Shown here piece after piece: positions 27,428 through 35,995 of a stretch of DNA of 64,000 bases. Position numbers and translations under genes: made by a program. Positions within the stretch are counted from its first letter, which is position 1. Each line of letters opens with the position of its first letter. Source of the DNA: Megaera polyxenophila (GTDB taxonomy: Bacteria > Pseudomonadota > Alphaproteobacteria > Rickettsiales > Rickettsiaceae); assembly GCF_029982035.1 (NCBI RefSeq), contig NZ_CP104166.1, positions 1,426,001 to 1,490,000 of the forward strand. Reading direction: 5' to 3'. The notes beneath the pieces are model-generated. The model was not told the origin of the DNA and did no database searches. It saw nothing but the letters and a program-made list of their open reading frames with translations.

Positions 27428-28342
27428 ATGATGTCAGGTTTTTTTAATAAGTTAAAGTCTGCCCTTAGTAAAACTTCCAACAAATTAAGTGTTGGGATAG
27501 AAAGTATCTTTAATAAGAAAAAGCTTGATTTAAACAGCTTAAACGAGTTGGAAGAGCTTCTTATATCCTCTGATACTGGTGTAAAGGTCGCAGAACAGAT
27601 TGTTAATCTTTTAAAGAAGAAAAAATTTAACAAAGAAGTAACAGCTGATGAAGTTAAACTTGAACTTGCTTTGACTATCGCTGAACTTATGGAAAAGCAT
27701 GACCGTAAATTTCAGCTAAATAGTGGCCTAAACATTATTTTAGTATGCGGTGTCAATGGTAATGGTAAAAGCACTTCTATAGGTAAATTGGCATCATTTT
27801 ATGCTCGGGAGGGTAAGAAAGTGGCGATTGCTGCTTGTGATACTTTTAGAGCAGCAGCTACCGATCAAATAGCTAAGTGGGCAGAAAAAACTGGCGCTAT
27901 TTTATTTATGGGAGAAGAAAAATCTGATCCTGCAAGTGTTGCTTATAAAGCTGTTACTGAGTCATATGATCGTAATATAGATGTGCTGTTTATAGATACT
28001 GCAGGTAGGTTGCATAACCAAAAGAACTTAATGGATGAATTAGCGAAAATAGTGAGGGTTATACAAAAAGTCGATCAATCAGCTCCTCACCATATTTTAT
28101 TAGTTATAGATGCTACTACCGGTCAGAACGCTTTTGTGCAGACAGAAGAATTTAAGCGACTTGTTTCAATTTCAGGTCTAGTTGTTACAAAATTAGACGG
28201 CACGGCAAAAGCCGGTGTAATTATAGGCATATCAGAAAAATATTCCTTACCAGTATATTTTATAGGAGTGGGGGAAGGGGTAGAAGATTTAAAACCGTTT
28301 AACTATATAGATTTTTCTAAAGCCTTAGTTGGCATCAAATAA
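27428..28342 (+). CDS. ftsY: Signal recognition particle receptor FtsY
   Basis: This 304-residue GTPase receives SRP-bound ribosomes at the inner membrane. Only the NG domain is present. The N domain covers about residues 1-95. The G domain has GVNGNGKSTSIGKLA (about 108-122), DTFRAAATDQ, DTAGRLHNQ and TKLDGTAKAG. The acidic A domain of the E. coli protein is missing, as in other alphaproteobacteria. Two ATG codons are adjacent at the start. The stop codon is inside the left arm of a terminator hairpin. Confidence 0.97.
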   Translation: MMSGFFNKLKSALSKTSNKLSVGIESIFNKKKLDLNSLNELEELLISSDTGVKVAEQIVNLLKKKKFNKEVTADEVKLELALTIAELMEKHDRKFQLNSGLNIILVCGVNGNGKSTSIGKLASFYAREGKKVAIAACDTFRAAATDQIAKWAEKTGAILFMGEEKSDPASVAYKAVTESYDRNIDVLFIDTAGRLHNQKNLMDELAKIVRVIQKVDQSAPHHILLVIDATTGQNAFVQTEEFKRLVSISGLVVTKLDGTAKAGVIIGISEKYSLPVYFIGVGEGVEDLKPFNYIDFSKALVGIK

Positions 28343-28367
28343 GCAATTGCTATTTGCTTATTGCAGT
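28338..28367 (+). terminator. Rho-independent terminator after ftsY
   Basis: AATAAGCAA (28338-28346) pairs with TTGCTTATT (28354-28362) across a 7-base loop and is followed by GCAGTTTTTATTT. The ftsY TAA codon lies inside the first arm. Confidence 0.7.
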
Positions 28368-28605
28368 TTTTATTTCTGCATGAAGCTTTTAGCTGGGTTA
28401 ACTTATTACAATATAATTATTTATAGTTACTACTTTTTGTGCCTAGTAGTAACCAAGCTAATCTAGATAAGATCTAGCATTACGTAACATTATGGCACTT
28501 TCTGTGGTTATATTAGCTTAACCTGGTATGCCATTCGGTAGCAGGGAAAATTAACCAATACTACCGACACGCCTTAAATAACTTAATTTAAATATCTTTT
28601 AATTA
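28368..28605. other. Spacer with two further hairpins
   Basis: No gene is seen. GTTACTACT (28426-28434) pairs with AGTAGTAAC (28445-28453), and TCGGTAG (28535-28541) pairs with CTACCGA (28561-28567). One may have been the terminator of the phasin gene before an insertion sequence separated them. Confidence 0.5.
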
Positions 28606-30236
28606 GTCTTTCCGTCAAAATTCTAAATTTTTGATGTAGTTTTAATAATTTTAAAAGTCAATCATCGCATTTTTATTTTTTTGGGGTATTTTTTTACCAA
28701 AAATATAAAATTTAGGTGCTATGATGGCAAAAATTCACAATTTACTCATGATTCTCTCTTGAGCAATGCTAATTGCTTAAATTATTAAGATTTTCGGAAA
28801 ATTATTATGCGGTGGATTCTTTGAGAATATTAGTGATTCTACGCAAATTCAAGCCAACGGCAGAGATAAGCGGATTAACGATATCTCCAATTATTCCCTT
28901 AAGGTAGTTTCTACCCATACGACCAAAATTCTTTAGATGACCTATTATCGGTTCAATTGCACTTCTCCGCTTTTGCATCTTTTTGTCATCGGTTGATAAA
29001 GCTTTCTTGGTCTTGGCGGTAAAAACCTTGCCTTTTTCTTTGAAGTTATGGCCGGTGTAACCAAGATCTACAAAAATTTTGCTAGTCTCCGGACTTAGCT
29101 TGCGCAGCTCCGATACCGTTTGATCTAAAGTATGTCCGTCGTAGGGGTTACCGTGAAAAGATTTAACCCCAAGAATAAAGTTGCCTCGGCCGCTTACTGC
29201 AATCCCGACTTTGTTACCAAATTCGTAAGGTTTATTCATTTTACCCTTGCCGATACACTCTACCTCCGGAGCATGAAAGCTATAGACTATCTTATGCTCT
29301 TTTTTATAAATATCCTTGTCCTTTTTCTTAAGCACAGACTGGGCATGAATATTTTTAACTCTCGTAAAAATGGCGCTATCCTCAGCAGATAGTTCTAATT
29401 TTGATTTTTCTATACCTCTCCAGCATATACGGATCAACCTACCTAAGCGGACTTTTAAGCTTATCATTATTTTTCTACGTTGCCTTGCTTTACTATCTTC
29501 CTTGTACTTCCAAAGCTTGATCGTCTTATATTTAAAACTCTTGGCGTATGTCTCGTTAAGCGAAATACCAAGTCGTTTACAGAGATCTACTACTTTTGCT
29601 CTTGCGGTCTCCATTAAATGTACGTCATGTGGATGTTTGATATTCTTAATCTGTACAGTCGTATCTATAATCGCCGATTCCAAGTCTTTTTTTTTGAGTG
29701 CTCCGACCTTCAGTCCTATACGCAAAAGCTCTTTTAGAATCTCTTTATATCCTTCCTCTCCCAGAGCATTGCGGAATCTACGTATAGTCGCCTCCGATAC
29801 GTCAATATCTTGTTGCATATACTCATAGCCGCAAAAATATTGCCAATATATATTTTCCTTTAATTCTTCCTCCGTAAACGAATCAGAACCGTTATACATA
29901 GCTTGCAGCATTGATAGTCCTAGCATTACTCTATGATCCTTCTTATTTCTACCGAATTGCTTGATTTCAACCTTAGCTAATGCCAGCGCTTCAAGTTCAG
30001 ACCAATTTACCAAATCTCTCAGTTTATATAATTTGTTTTTGCGATTTAGTTGTATAGATAATTTTTCACCAAATAATCTTTCTTGTTTTTGAGAAAAACT
30101 AATATTTTCTATAGGCATATACTTTAAAATCCATAAGCTTTATGCGCTAATTATAACATTTTCTTATGGATTTCGTAAGCCATTTATAACATGAAACCCC
30201 TTCTAATTCAGGGGTAGAGAGTTTTGACGGAGAGAC
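28606..30236 (-). mobile_element. IS5/IS1182-like insertion sequence, 1631 bp
   Basis: The ends are 19-base imperfect inverted repeats: GTCTTTCCGTCAAAATTCT at the left and, read inward from the right, GTCTCTCCGTCAAAACTCT (17 of 19 match). The element is flanked on both sides by TAATTA (28600-28605 and 30237-30242), which probably includes the target duplication; because TAATTA is its own inverse, the exact duplication length is ambiguous. It encodes one intact transposase on the minus strand. About 200 bases at the left, downstream of the transposase, are noncoding and contain a GGGGTA/TACC hairpin with T runs. The intact gene and well-kept ends suggest a recent or still mobile copy. Confidence 0.85.
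28805..30118 (-). CDS. IS5/IS1182-type DDE transposase
   Basis: This 437-residue transposase has the N-terminal domain of the IS5/IS1182 group (LRDLVNWSELEAL, then MLGLSMLQAMYNGSD). Its DDE residues lie in AIIDTTVQIKNIKHP (about residue 168), KIFVDLGYTGHN (about 350) and RRSAIEPIIGHLK (about 390). The charged middle segment between the first two Asp residues is long. It would cut and rejoin the element ends. The reading frame is complete, unlike the IS91 copy near the left end of the window. The ISfinder subgroup cannot be fixed by eye. Confidence 0.88.
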   Translation of the reverse strand: MPIENISFSQKQERLFGEKLSIQLNRKNKLYKLRDLVNWSELEALALAKVEIKQFGRNKKDHRVMLGLSMLQAMYNGSDSFTEEELKENIYWQYFCGYEYMQQDIDVSEATIRRFRNALGEEGYKEILKELLRIGLKVGALKKKDLESAIIDTTVQIKNIKHPHDVHLMETARAKVVDLCKRLGISLNETYAKSFKYKTIKLWKYKEDSKARQRRKIMISLKVRLGRLIRICWRGIEKSKLELSAEDSAIFTRVKNIHAQSVLKKKDKDIYKKEHKIVYSFHAPEVECIGKGKMNKPYEFGNKVGIAVSGRGNFILGVKSFHGNPYDGHTLDQTVSELRKLSPETSKIFVDLGYTGHNFKEKGKVFTAKTKKALSTDDKKMQKRRSAIEPIIGHLKNFGRMGRNYLKGIIGDIVNPLISAVGLNLRRITNILKESTA

Positions 30237-30676
30237 TAATTATGCTTAGTTTTTGCAGCAAAAGGTTTATTCATTTTTTCAGTAAAGTTTTTGCCCATAA
30301 CTTCTAGCACTTCTATTGAAGATTTAGATGCTGTGTCTAAAATTTCTTTAGCGCTATTGATGTTGTGTTCTACTGTTGATTTCCAGTAATTTTGCTGGCA
30401 ATTGGCAATTTGTTCAACATCCCCGGCTGAGGCAGCTTCTTTCATTGTATTAAACATTTCAGAAGTATTTTTTTGAAAAGAGTCAGCTCCCCTTTTTGCA
30501 ATCGATTGAACAGTATCTGAAATGAGTTGGTTGGTAGATGTAATAGCTTCAGCAGTGTCCTTCATTATATTCCCAAGGGATGACATATCCATATTTGGCA
30601 TCCATTTCATTGATTTTGCCAAGTTTTCTTGGTTCATAAATGATTGAAAAAACTCAAAAGGGTTATTGTTATTCAT
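30236..30676 (-). CDS. Phasin family protein
   Basis: This 146-residue, mainly helical protein matches the phasin family, which coats polyhydroxyalkanoate granules. It contains the typical run of amphipathic helix with AEAITSTNQLISDTVQSIAK and QQNYWKSTVEHNINSAKEIL. The N-terminus is Asn/Phe/Met rich. The last codons read AAKTKHN and the TAG stop is made from two flanking bases plus the first base of the adjoining insertion sequence. Before the insertion the frame would have ended at the same residue with TAA. So the protein is unchanged but has lost its native 3' end and terminator. No polyhydroxybutyrate synthase gene is in the window. Confidence 0.8.
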   Translation of the reverse strand: MNNNNPFEFFQSFMNQENLAKSMKWMPNMDMSSLGNIMKDTAEAITSTNQLISDTVQSIAKRGADSFQKNTSEMFNTMKEAASAGDVEQIANCQQNYWKSTVEHNINSAKEILDTASKSSIEVLEVMGKNFTEKMNKPFAAKTKHN

Positions 30677-30822
30677 TATCTCTTCTCCATATTACTTAGT
30701 TAAATGCGCAATCAGCAACACGAACTTCAGGTTAGCATGCTTAAGCATTATTATATCAAAATTTTGATTTGCTACCAAAAAATAAATTAAAAGTTGATGT
30801 AAAGTAATTACTATATAAGCAG

Positions 30823-31032
30823 TTAATGAAGCTTTTTTTCTATAGTTTTAATTTCTTCTGATAATTTCAGCACAAGCTGGCGAAGTTGATTATACTCTTC
30901 ACGAGTAACAAATTCATTTTGTAAAATTTTTTCTTTAATATACTCTGAGCTTTTCTCCTTTAAACTTTCAGAAGTTTTTTTAGCTACCATAGTAGCCCCA
31001 GCCAGAACCTTTATTATACTTTCTTGATTCAT
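30823..31032 (-). CDS. ubiK: UbiK/BMFP-type accessory factor
   Basis: This 69-residue helical protein fits the UbiK (YqiC, membrane fusogenic) family. The N-terminal segment has the amphipathic pattern and the C-terminal half has FVTREEYNQLRQLVLKLSEE, followed by a coiled coil ending in lysines. In E. coli UbiK helps the aerobic ubiquinone synthesis complex. The alphaproteobacterial relatives are short and divergent, so the assignment is by pattern only. It lies 27 bases after bolA and may share its transcript. Confidence 0.7.
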   Translation of the reverse strand: MNQESIIKVLAGATMVAKKTSESLKEKSSEYIKEKILQNEFVTREEYNQLRQLVLKLSEEIKTIEKKLH

Positions 31033-31059
31033 AAAGAGGTATACCTAATATTTATTTTA

Positions 31060-31314
31060 TCATTTGACTATTATAATTGATAAAGCATGAAGACCTCTAC
31101 TAAATTCTTCTTTTAATAAGTTTTTAATAATCTTATGTTGATCAAGTAGTGGGTGAGGGAAGAGGGAATCTGCTAAAATCTTGATAGTGAAATGGGATTC
31201 ACCATTGGCAGGGCTGGAATTGTGACTGTTATGAAGGTAACTGTTGTTGATAATTTCTAAATATTGTGGCTTTAACACACTTAATTTTTGTTCAATTGTT
31301 TCTTGTCTCTTCAT
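31060..31314 (-). CDS. bolA: BolA-like protein
   Basis: This 84-residue protein has the BolA fold signature: a central HFTIKILADSLF followed by HPLLDQHKIIKNLLKEEF and the closing GLHALSII. These proteins partner with monothiol glutaredoxins in iron-sulfur and iron regulation. The usual conserved His in the H-L/A-L-S block is kept. It is divergent from the EAL gene with only 19 bases between the two starts. Confidence 0.88.
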   Translation of the reverse strand: MKRQETIEQKLSVLKPQYLEIINNSYLHNSHNSSPANGESHFTIKILADSLFPHPLLDQHKIIKNLLKEEFSRGLHALSIIIVK

Positions 31315-31333
31315 GCTTTTTTAAAAATTGTGA

Positions 31334-32629
31334 ATGTATTATAGTTTTGCTACGATAATATCGCTGATTAATGAGAATGGCAAGTTGTTCTTGATCGGTA
31401 ATTTTCATTTGGTGTTAGAGGATATGAACTACAAAAATGAGGCAACTACAGATTTGCAACAGGAAATAGAAAGGTGCAAGCAAGGTACTATGATGGTAGT
31501 TTGTTTGGTCAATAAAAATGAACTCAGCATATTATTTGATCACCCAAGCAAGATCGTTGAAAAATTTTATGTTGTTGTAGATATTGCGTGCCAAAAAGTA
31601 GATGGGTGTAAAATTATAAAAGATACAGATGCCACCAAATTATATATTTTGATTCCAAATGATAATAAAATAGCGGAGGAACTAGCTTATTCTATTTATT
31701 CTCAGGTGCAGCTATACGTTGATAAAGAATCTCCGGAAAGTTACCTAAAATGTTCAATAGGAAGCATAAGTTTCCCTCAAGATGTAGGTAATAAAGCAAC
31801 AAAATTGCTTGCTTTGTTGAATTATGGAAATTTTACTTCAAGTGATAAATCCTATTATTTTAATTACGATGATGACCCAGTTGATATTAATGAATTAAGA
31901 GCGAGAAACGTACAACTTAACCTATTAAGAAGTGCTTTACTTGAGCAAACTGCTAAATTTATGTATCAGCCTGTGGTCGATCGTGAAACAGGAAATATTA
32001 TTTACTATGAATGCTTATTAAGGGTTAAAAACAAAGAAAATAAATGGATATCAGTCGGGCCAATGATATGCGATGCTGAAAGTAAGGGGTTAATTAGTAT
32101 TGTTGATTTTACAGTAATAGAGATGGCAATATCAGAGCTTGCTAGGGATAAAAAGATCAGCCTTTCAGTAAATATTTCTAATGTTGGTGTGCTAAATCAC
32201 AGATTACTAAAGAGATTAAAAATATTGCTTAAAAAGTACGATGTGGCAACAAGGTTAATCATTGAAATCACGGAAACATCTTTAAACGATGATTTCGAAG
32301 CTATTAAAAGTTTTATTGATACTTTGCATAAGTATGGTTGTAAATTTGCTTTGGATGATTTTGGCTCTGGTTTTACTTCTTTTCAACAGCTTTTAAATTT
32401 ACCAATCGATATTATAAAAATTGATGGTAGTTATATAAGGGACATATTAAGAAACGATCACAGTCGGTTTTTTGTTGAAACTCTTATTAAACTGGCAGCT
32501 GATCTGGGCATAAAAACCGTTGCTGAATTTGTGGAAAATGGTGAGATTGCTAAATTTCTGATTGATATAAAAATAGGTGGAATGCAAGGGAATTTCTTTT
32601 TACCAGCCTCGGAAGAAAGGATAACTTAA
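31334..32629 (+). CDS. EAL-domain protein, cyclic-di-GMP phosphodiesterase candidate
   Basis: This 431-residue protein has a C-terminal EAL domain (about residues 195-430) and an N-terminal part with a degenerate GGDEF-like end (CSIGSISFPQDVGNKATKLL, about 137-156) but no GGDEF motif. The EAL signature is ECL. Other metal and catalytic residues appear kept: SVNIS, IEITET, ALDDFGSG, IKIDGSYI and VAEFVEN. The final QG loop reads GGMQGNFF. Activity against cyclic-di-GMP is plausible but unproven. No membrane segment is predicted. The first ATG lacks a strong ribosome binding site and a start near residue 30 is possible. PleD, encoded near 60 kb, is the matching cyclase candidate. Confidence 0.85.
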   Translation: MYYSFATIISLINENGKLFLIGNFHLVLEDMNYKNEATTDLQQEIERCKQGTMMVVCLVNKNELSILFDHPSKIVEKFYVVVDIACQKVDGCKIIKDTDATKLYILIPNDNKIAEELAYSIYSQVQLYVDKESPESYLKCSIGSISFPQDVGNKATKLLALLNYGNFTSSDKSYYFNYDDDPVDINELRARNVQLNLLRSALLEQTAKFMYQPVVDRETGNIIYYECLLRVKNKENKWISVGPMICDAESKGLISIVDFTVIEMAISELARDKKISLSVNISNVGVLNHRLLKRLKILLKKYDVATRLIIEITETSLNDDFEAIKSFIDTLHKYGCKFALDDFGSGFTSFQQLLNLPIDIIKIDGSYIRDILRNDHSRFFVETLIKLAADLGIKTVAEFVENGEIAKFLIDIKIGGMQGNFFLPASEERIT

Positions 32630-32834
32630 TATAATGCTTTTTTTCTATTATTGTTATTAGTGTTAAACTTAAATTGCGTTTTAATTCTAATTATTAGTAT
32701 TTTATGCCGGAAATAGCAGGGTATTTTACAAGATTAAGTAAGTAAGCAGTAGAAAAGCTACTTATTAATAAAAACTGAAGTTATACTTGAAGTTCATATT
32801 GGGTTAAAACCTAAGTAAAAATAAAGCAGTATAT

Positions 32835-34409
32835 ATGCGTGGGTTATATTATTTAATTTCTGTAAGTGGGTTAGTTACTACTTTTATTGCTTATCAATTC
32901 TCAGAAGCTGCGCTATATATTCTTTATTTTCTAATTCCCTATATTGTAATAGGGCTATGGGATATTTTTTCGACTAAGCATACTATTCTGCGTAATTACC
33001 CAGTGATTGGTCACTTGCGGTACATGTTTGAGTTTATTAGACCAGAAATTCAACAGTATTTTGTTGAATCAGACAAAGATGGTACACCTTTTAGCAGGGA
33101 AATAAGATCACTTGTATACCAAAAAGCTAAAGGAGTTAGGGATACGATAGCTTTTGGTACTAAGAATGATATAACAGCTATAGGTTATGAATTCTCTTAT
33201 CATTCTCTTGCGCCTAAACATGTTAGGGAGGACGAAAATAAAGTGATTTTTGGTGGCGATTGTACAAAACCCTACAGTGCATCAAGGCTAAATATTTCTG
33301 GTATAAGTTTTGGAGCAATTAGTCCAAATGCTATTAGGGCTTTAAACAAAGGAGCAAAAATTGGTAATTTCGCTCATAATACCGGAGAAGGAGCAATTAG
33401 CCCTTATCATCTTGAGAATGGCGGAGATATTATTTGGCAGATCGGTACCGGTTATTTCGGTTGCCGTTATAAAAACGGCAGGTTCAATCCCGAAGCTTTT
33501 GCAGAAAATTCTAGTGATGACATAGTCAAGATGGTTGAGTTAAAGTTATCTCAAGGAGCCAAACCTGCTCATGGGGGCATTTTACCTGGAGTAAAAGTTA
33601 CTGAAGAAATTGCTAGAATCCCGATGCTTGAGGCAGGAGTTGACGCAATATCTCCTCCTATGCATCCTGAATTTTCTACACCTATAGGGTTACTTGAATT
33701 TCTTGCTAAGCTTAAAAATTTATGCGGGGGGAAACCAGTCGGTATTAAATTATGCATAGGGCATAGAGGCGAGTTTATGGCTCTGTGTAAGGCAATGATT
33801 GCCACGGGTATAATCCCTGATTTTATTACAGTTGACGGAGCAGAAGGAGGCACTGGTGCAGCCCCTTTGATTTTTGCCGATAAGGTGGGGACTCCTATTA
33901 ATGAGGCAATAATTTTTGTTCATAATGTTCTAGTAGGCGCAGGTTTACGAAATAGGATGCGTTTAATTGCCAGTGGTAAAGTAGCAACTGGTTATGATAT
34001 GCTAACAAAAATTGCTCTAGGGGCTGATACTTGTAATGCCGCAAGAGCTATGATGTTTGCTCTTGGTTGTATACAATCTCTTCAATGTAATACCGATAAG
34101 TGCCCAACGGGGATTGCGACGCAAAATAAGCATAGATGGAAATCACTAGATGTACCAGATAAATCACTACGTGTAAGCAATTTTCATCGCCGTGTATTAT
34201 CTGATTTTTCCGAAATTGTGGGGGGCCTTGGGTTAAGTAGTCCAGAGGAGCTGGACGCTTCGCATGTTAGAAAATATACGGATATAGGAGTTAGCAAAAG
34301 CTTTGCCGAAATCTATCCAATGGCGAAAACTGGGGAGCTTTTAGACCCAGCTGCTCAAGGGGTGTATGCGGATTTATGGAAAAGTGCCAAAGCTGAAAGT
34401 TTTAATTAA
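32835..34409 (+). CDS. Membrane-anchored FMN-binding glutamate synthase-like protein
   Basis: This 524-residue protein has two N-terminal membrane helices (about residues 5-20 and 25-43) followed by the FMN-binding TIM barrel of glutamate synthase (GltB domain 2). Motifs include ISGISFGAISPNAIRAL, NTGEGAISPYH, KPAHGGILPG and VDGAEGGTGAAPL. A cysteine cluster CIQSLQCNTDKCPTG resembles the 3Fe-4S ligand loop of the synthase. The glutaminase domain and the C-terminal beta-helix are absent, so ammonia supply must differ from classical GltB. Proteins of this shape are widespread; their substrate is not established. It stands alone, converging closely (two bases) with the PAP2 gene. Confidence 0.88.
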   Translation: MRGLYYLISVSGLVTTFIAYQFSEAALYILYFLIPYIVIGLWDIFSTKHTILRNYPVIGHLRYMFEFIRPEIQQYFVESDKDGTPFSREIRSLVYQKAKGVRDTIAFGTKNDITAIGYEFSYHSLAPKHVREDENKVIFGGDCTKPYSASRLNISGISFGAISPNAIRALNKGAKIGNFAHNTGEGAISPYHLENGGDIIWQIGTGYFGCRYKNGRFNPEAFAENSSDDIVKMVELKLSQGAKPAHGGILPGVKVTEEIARIPMLEAGVDAISPPMHPEFSTPIGLLEFLAKLKNLCGGKPVGIKLCIGHRGEFMALCKAMIATGIIPDFITVDGAEGGTGAAPLIFADKVGTPINEAIIFVHNVLVGAGLRNRMRLIASGKVATGYDMLTKIALGADTCNAARAMMFALGCIQSLQCNTDKCPTGIATQNKHRWKSLDVPDKSLRVSNFHRRVLSDFSEIVGGLGLSSPEELDASHVRKYTDIGVSKSFAEIYPMAKTGELLDPAAQGVYADLWKSAKAESFN

Positions 34410-34411
34410 CT

Positions 34412-35083
34412 TTATGAACTTAGAGAGTTCTGACTAAATAGCGCATTCGCAATAAAACTACCTATTGGTTGTATAATTATATTTTGTAGGGAATCAACTA
34501 GTTTATTACTACAAAAAATTAGAAGGTAAACTATAAAAATACTGTAAATTATATCGGCCGGATAATGCATTGCGAGGGTAATTCTAGAGATTGGTACAAG
34601 GGTTACTAACAATAACATTCCTGCTTTCTGGTATTTTGTAAGGTGTGGACATAAATAATAAGCTATAAGGATAGCAAGTCCAGTGTGGGCGCTTGGGAAT
34701 GAGGATAAGCAGCGTTCTTTCGTTACGTCAAGGATGGTGGTAAATTCCGAAGGAAAAAGAGAGCAAAAGGGCCTTGGTAGGTTAATACCAAACTTAAAAG
34801 CAGCATAGGCAAAACCAAATAAAGCATAACATGTTCCGGCTTTTACTAGTGTATTGTAAATAGGAACGAATTCCATTTTTGGATTTGAAAGTTTTTTTAA
34901 TTTGAAATAGCAATATAAGCATATTATAAGATAGTATGCTGCAAAATTCCCGATAAAGAAAAATTGTGAAATTATTTTAAGGATATTAGGAACTATGCTG
35001 ACGTTAGTAATTTTATTAACAAAGATAAATATTTCTTTATTAAGGCCAAAAAAATTATAAATAACGTTATACATACTATTCAT
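34412..35083 (-). CDS. PAP2-superfamily membrane phosphatase
   Basis: This 223-residue protein has about five to six membrane helices and the three PAP2 motifs: KFGINLPRP (about residues 97-105), SFPSAHTG (128-135) and SRITLAMHYPADI (166-178), which hold the catalytic His, Arg and Asp residues. It would remove phosphate from a lipid such as undecaprenyl diphosphate, phosphatidylglycerol phosphate or a lipid A derivative at the periplasmic face. The substrate is not indicated. The start is only 12 bases from that of the divergent hydrolase gene. Confidence 0.88.
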   Translation of the reverse strand: MNSMYNVIYNFFGLNKEIFIFVNKITNVSIVPNILKIISQFFFIGNFAAYYLIICLYCYFKLKKLSNPKMEFVPIYNTLVKAGTCYALFGFAYAAFKFGINLPRPFCSLFPSEFTTILDVTKERCLSSFPSAHTGLAILIAYYLCPHLTKYQKAGMLLLVTLVPISRITLAMHYPADIIYSIFIVYLLIFCSNKLVDSLQNIIIQPIGSFIANALFSQNSLSS

Positions 35084-35095
35084 AGAGTAAAATAC

Positions 35096-35842
35096 ATGTT
35101 AGAAGTTAATATTTTAGGATGCGGATCATCTCTAGGTGTTCCTGTTATAGGTTGTAGCTGTTTAGTTTGTAAATCTGATTCACCATATAATAAAAGACTT
35201 AGATCTTCAATAATAATTAGCCAGAATGAGACAAGAGTCCTGGTAGATTTCGGTTTTAATATTAAGGAGCAATTGATTAATTCAGGTATTTATCATCTAG
35301 ATGCTGCAATTTTAACTCATGAGCATGCTGACCACCTTAGCGGTATAGATGAATTAAGAGTGTTTTTTTATATTCACGGAAAACCTCTTAATGTTTTTAT
35401 TCTTGAATCTATCGCACCCTTGATTTTTGAAAGGTATAAATATTTATTTGATAGTGGGTTGCTTAAAATGAATATTGTTAATGAGTTTCAGGAAATTAAA
35501 GTTAATAATACTGTTTTTCAGTTATTCCCTCAAATTCACGGAGCAATTAAGAGCCTCGGTATTAGGATAGAAGAGTTTGTTTATTCTTGTGATGTTTCCT
35601 CTATCTCTGTTGAATCAGAAAAATATTTATATAATACCAAAGTATGGATAGTAGATTGTGTGGATTATAAATCCACTATTAAACATGCGGGGCTTGAAAG
35701 AGTTTTTGAATGGGTTAAAAAATATGTACCCGAAAAGGTTTATTTAACTAATATGAGTCATAATATTGATTACCATGAAATTATTACCAAGATGCCGCCT
35801 CATATTGCGCCCCTTTATGATGGATTTAAAATAAAACTTTAA
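35096..35842 (+). CDS. PhnP-like metallo-beta-lactamase fold hydrolase
   Basis: This 248-residue protein carries the metal-binding motif THEHADH (residues 74-80) and the N-terminal LGCGSSLGVPVIGCSCLVC, where the three closely spaced cysteines match the extra zinc site of PhnP-like proteins. Later ligands are in IHGAIKSLG, YSCDVSS and YLTNMSHNIDY. The family contains phosphodiesterases acting on cyclic or small phosphodiester substrates. Rickettsiales lack the phosphonate pathway, so the role here is probably different and unknown. It ends about 150 bases before rpsL. Confidence 0.88.
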   Translation: MLEVNILGCGSSLGVPVIGCSCLVCKSDSPYNKRLRSSIIISQNETRVLVDFGFNIKEQLINSGIYHLDAAILTHEHADHLSGIDELRVFFYIHGKPLNVFILESIAPLIFERYKYLFDSGLLKMNIVNEFQEIKVNNTVFQLFPQIHGAIKSLGIRIEEFVYSCDVSSISVESEKYLYNTKVWIVDCVDYKSTIKHAGLERVFEWVKKYVPEKVYLTNMSHNIDYHEIITKMPPHIAPLYDGFKIKL

Positions 35843-35870
35843 TTATATAGTATTTGTGTATATAAAATTC

Positions 35871-35899
35871 TTGCTATTGATTTAAAAGTTAGATATAGT
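35871..35899 (+). promoter_or_regulatory. Promoter for the rpsL operon
   Basis: TTGCTA (35871-35876) and TATAGT (35894-35899) are 17 bases apart, a good sigma-70-type promoter. It lies about 100 bases before the rpsL start in the only substantial gap ahead of the ribosomal cluster. No start site has been measured. Confidence 0.6.
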
Positions 35900-35995
35900 T
35901 CTTCAGAAATTTTAATTAAATATTAGATTACTGATGGACATTAGTATTCCATTTGTAGTTGTTTTTTTAACTTCAGTTTAGAGTGTATTTAGTAG

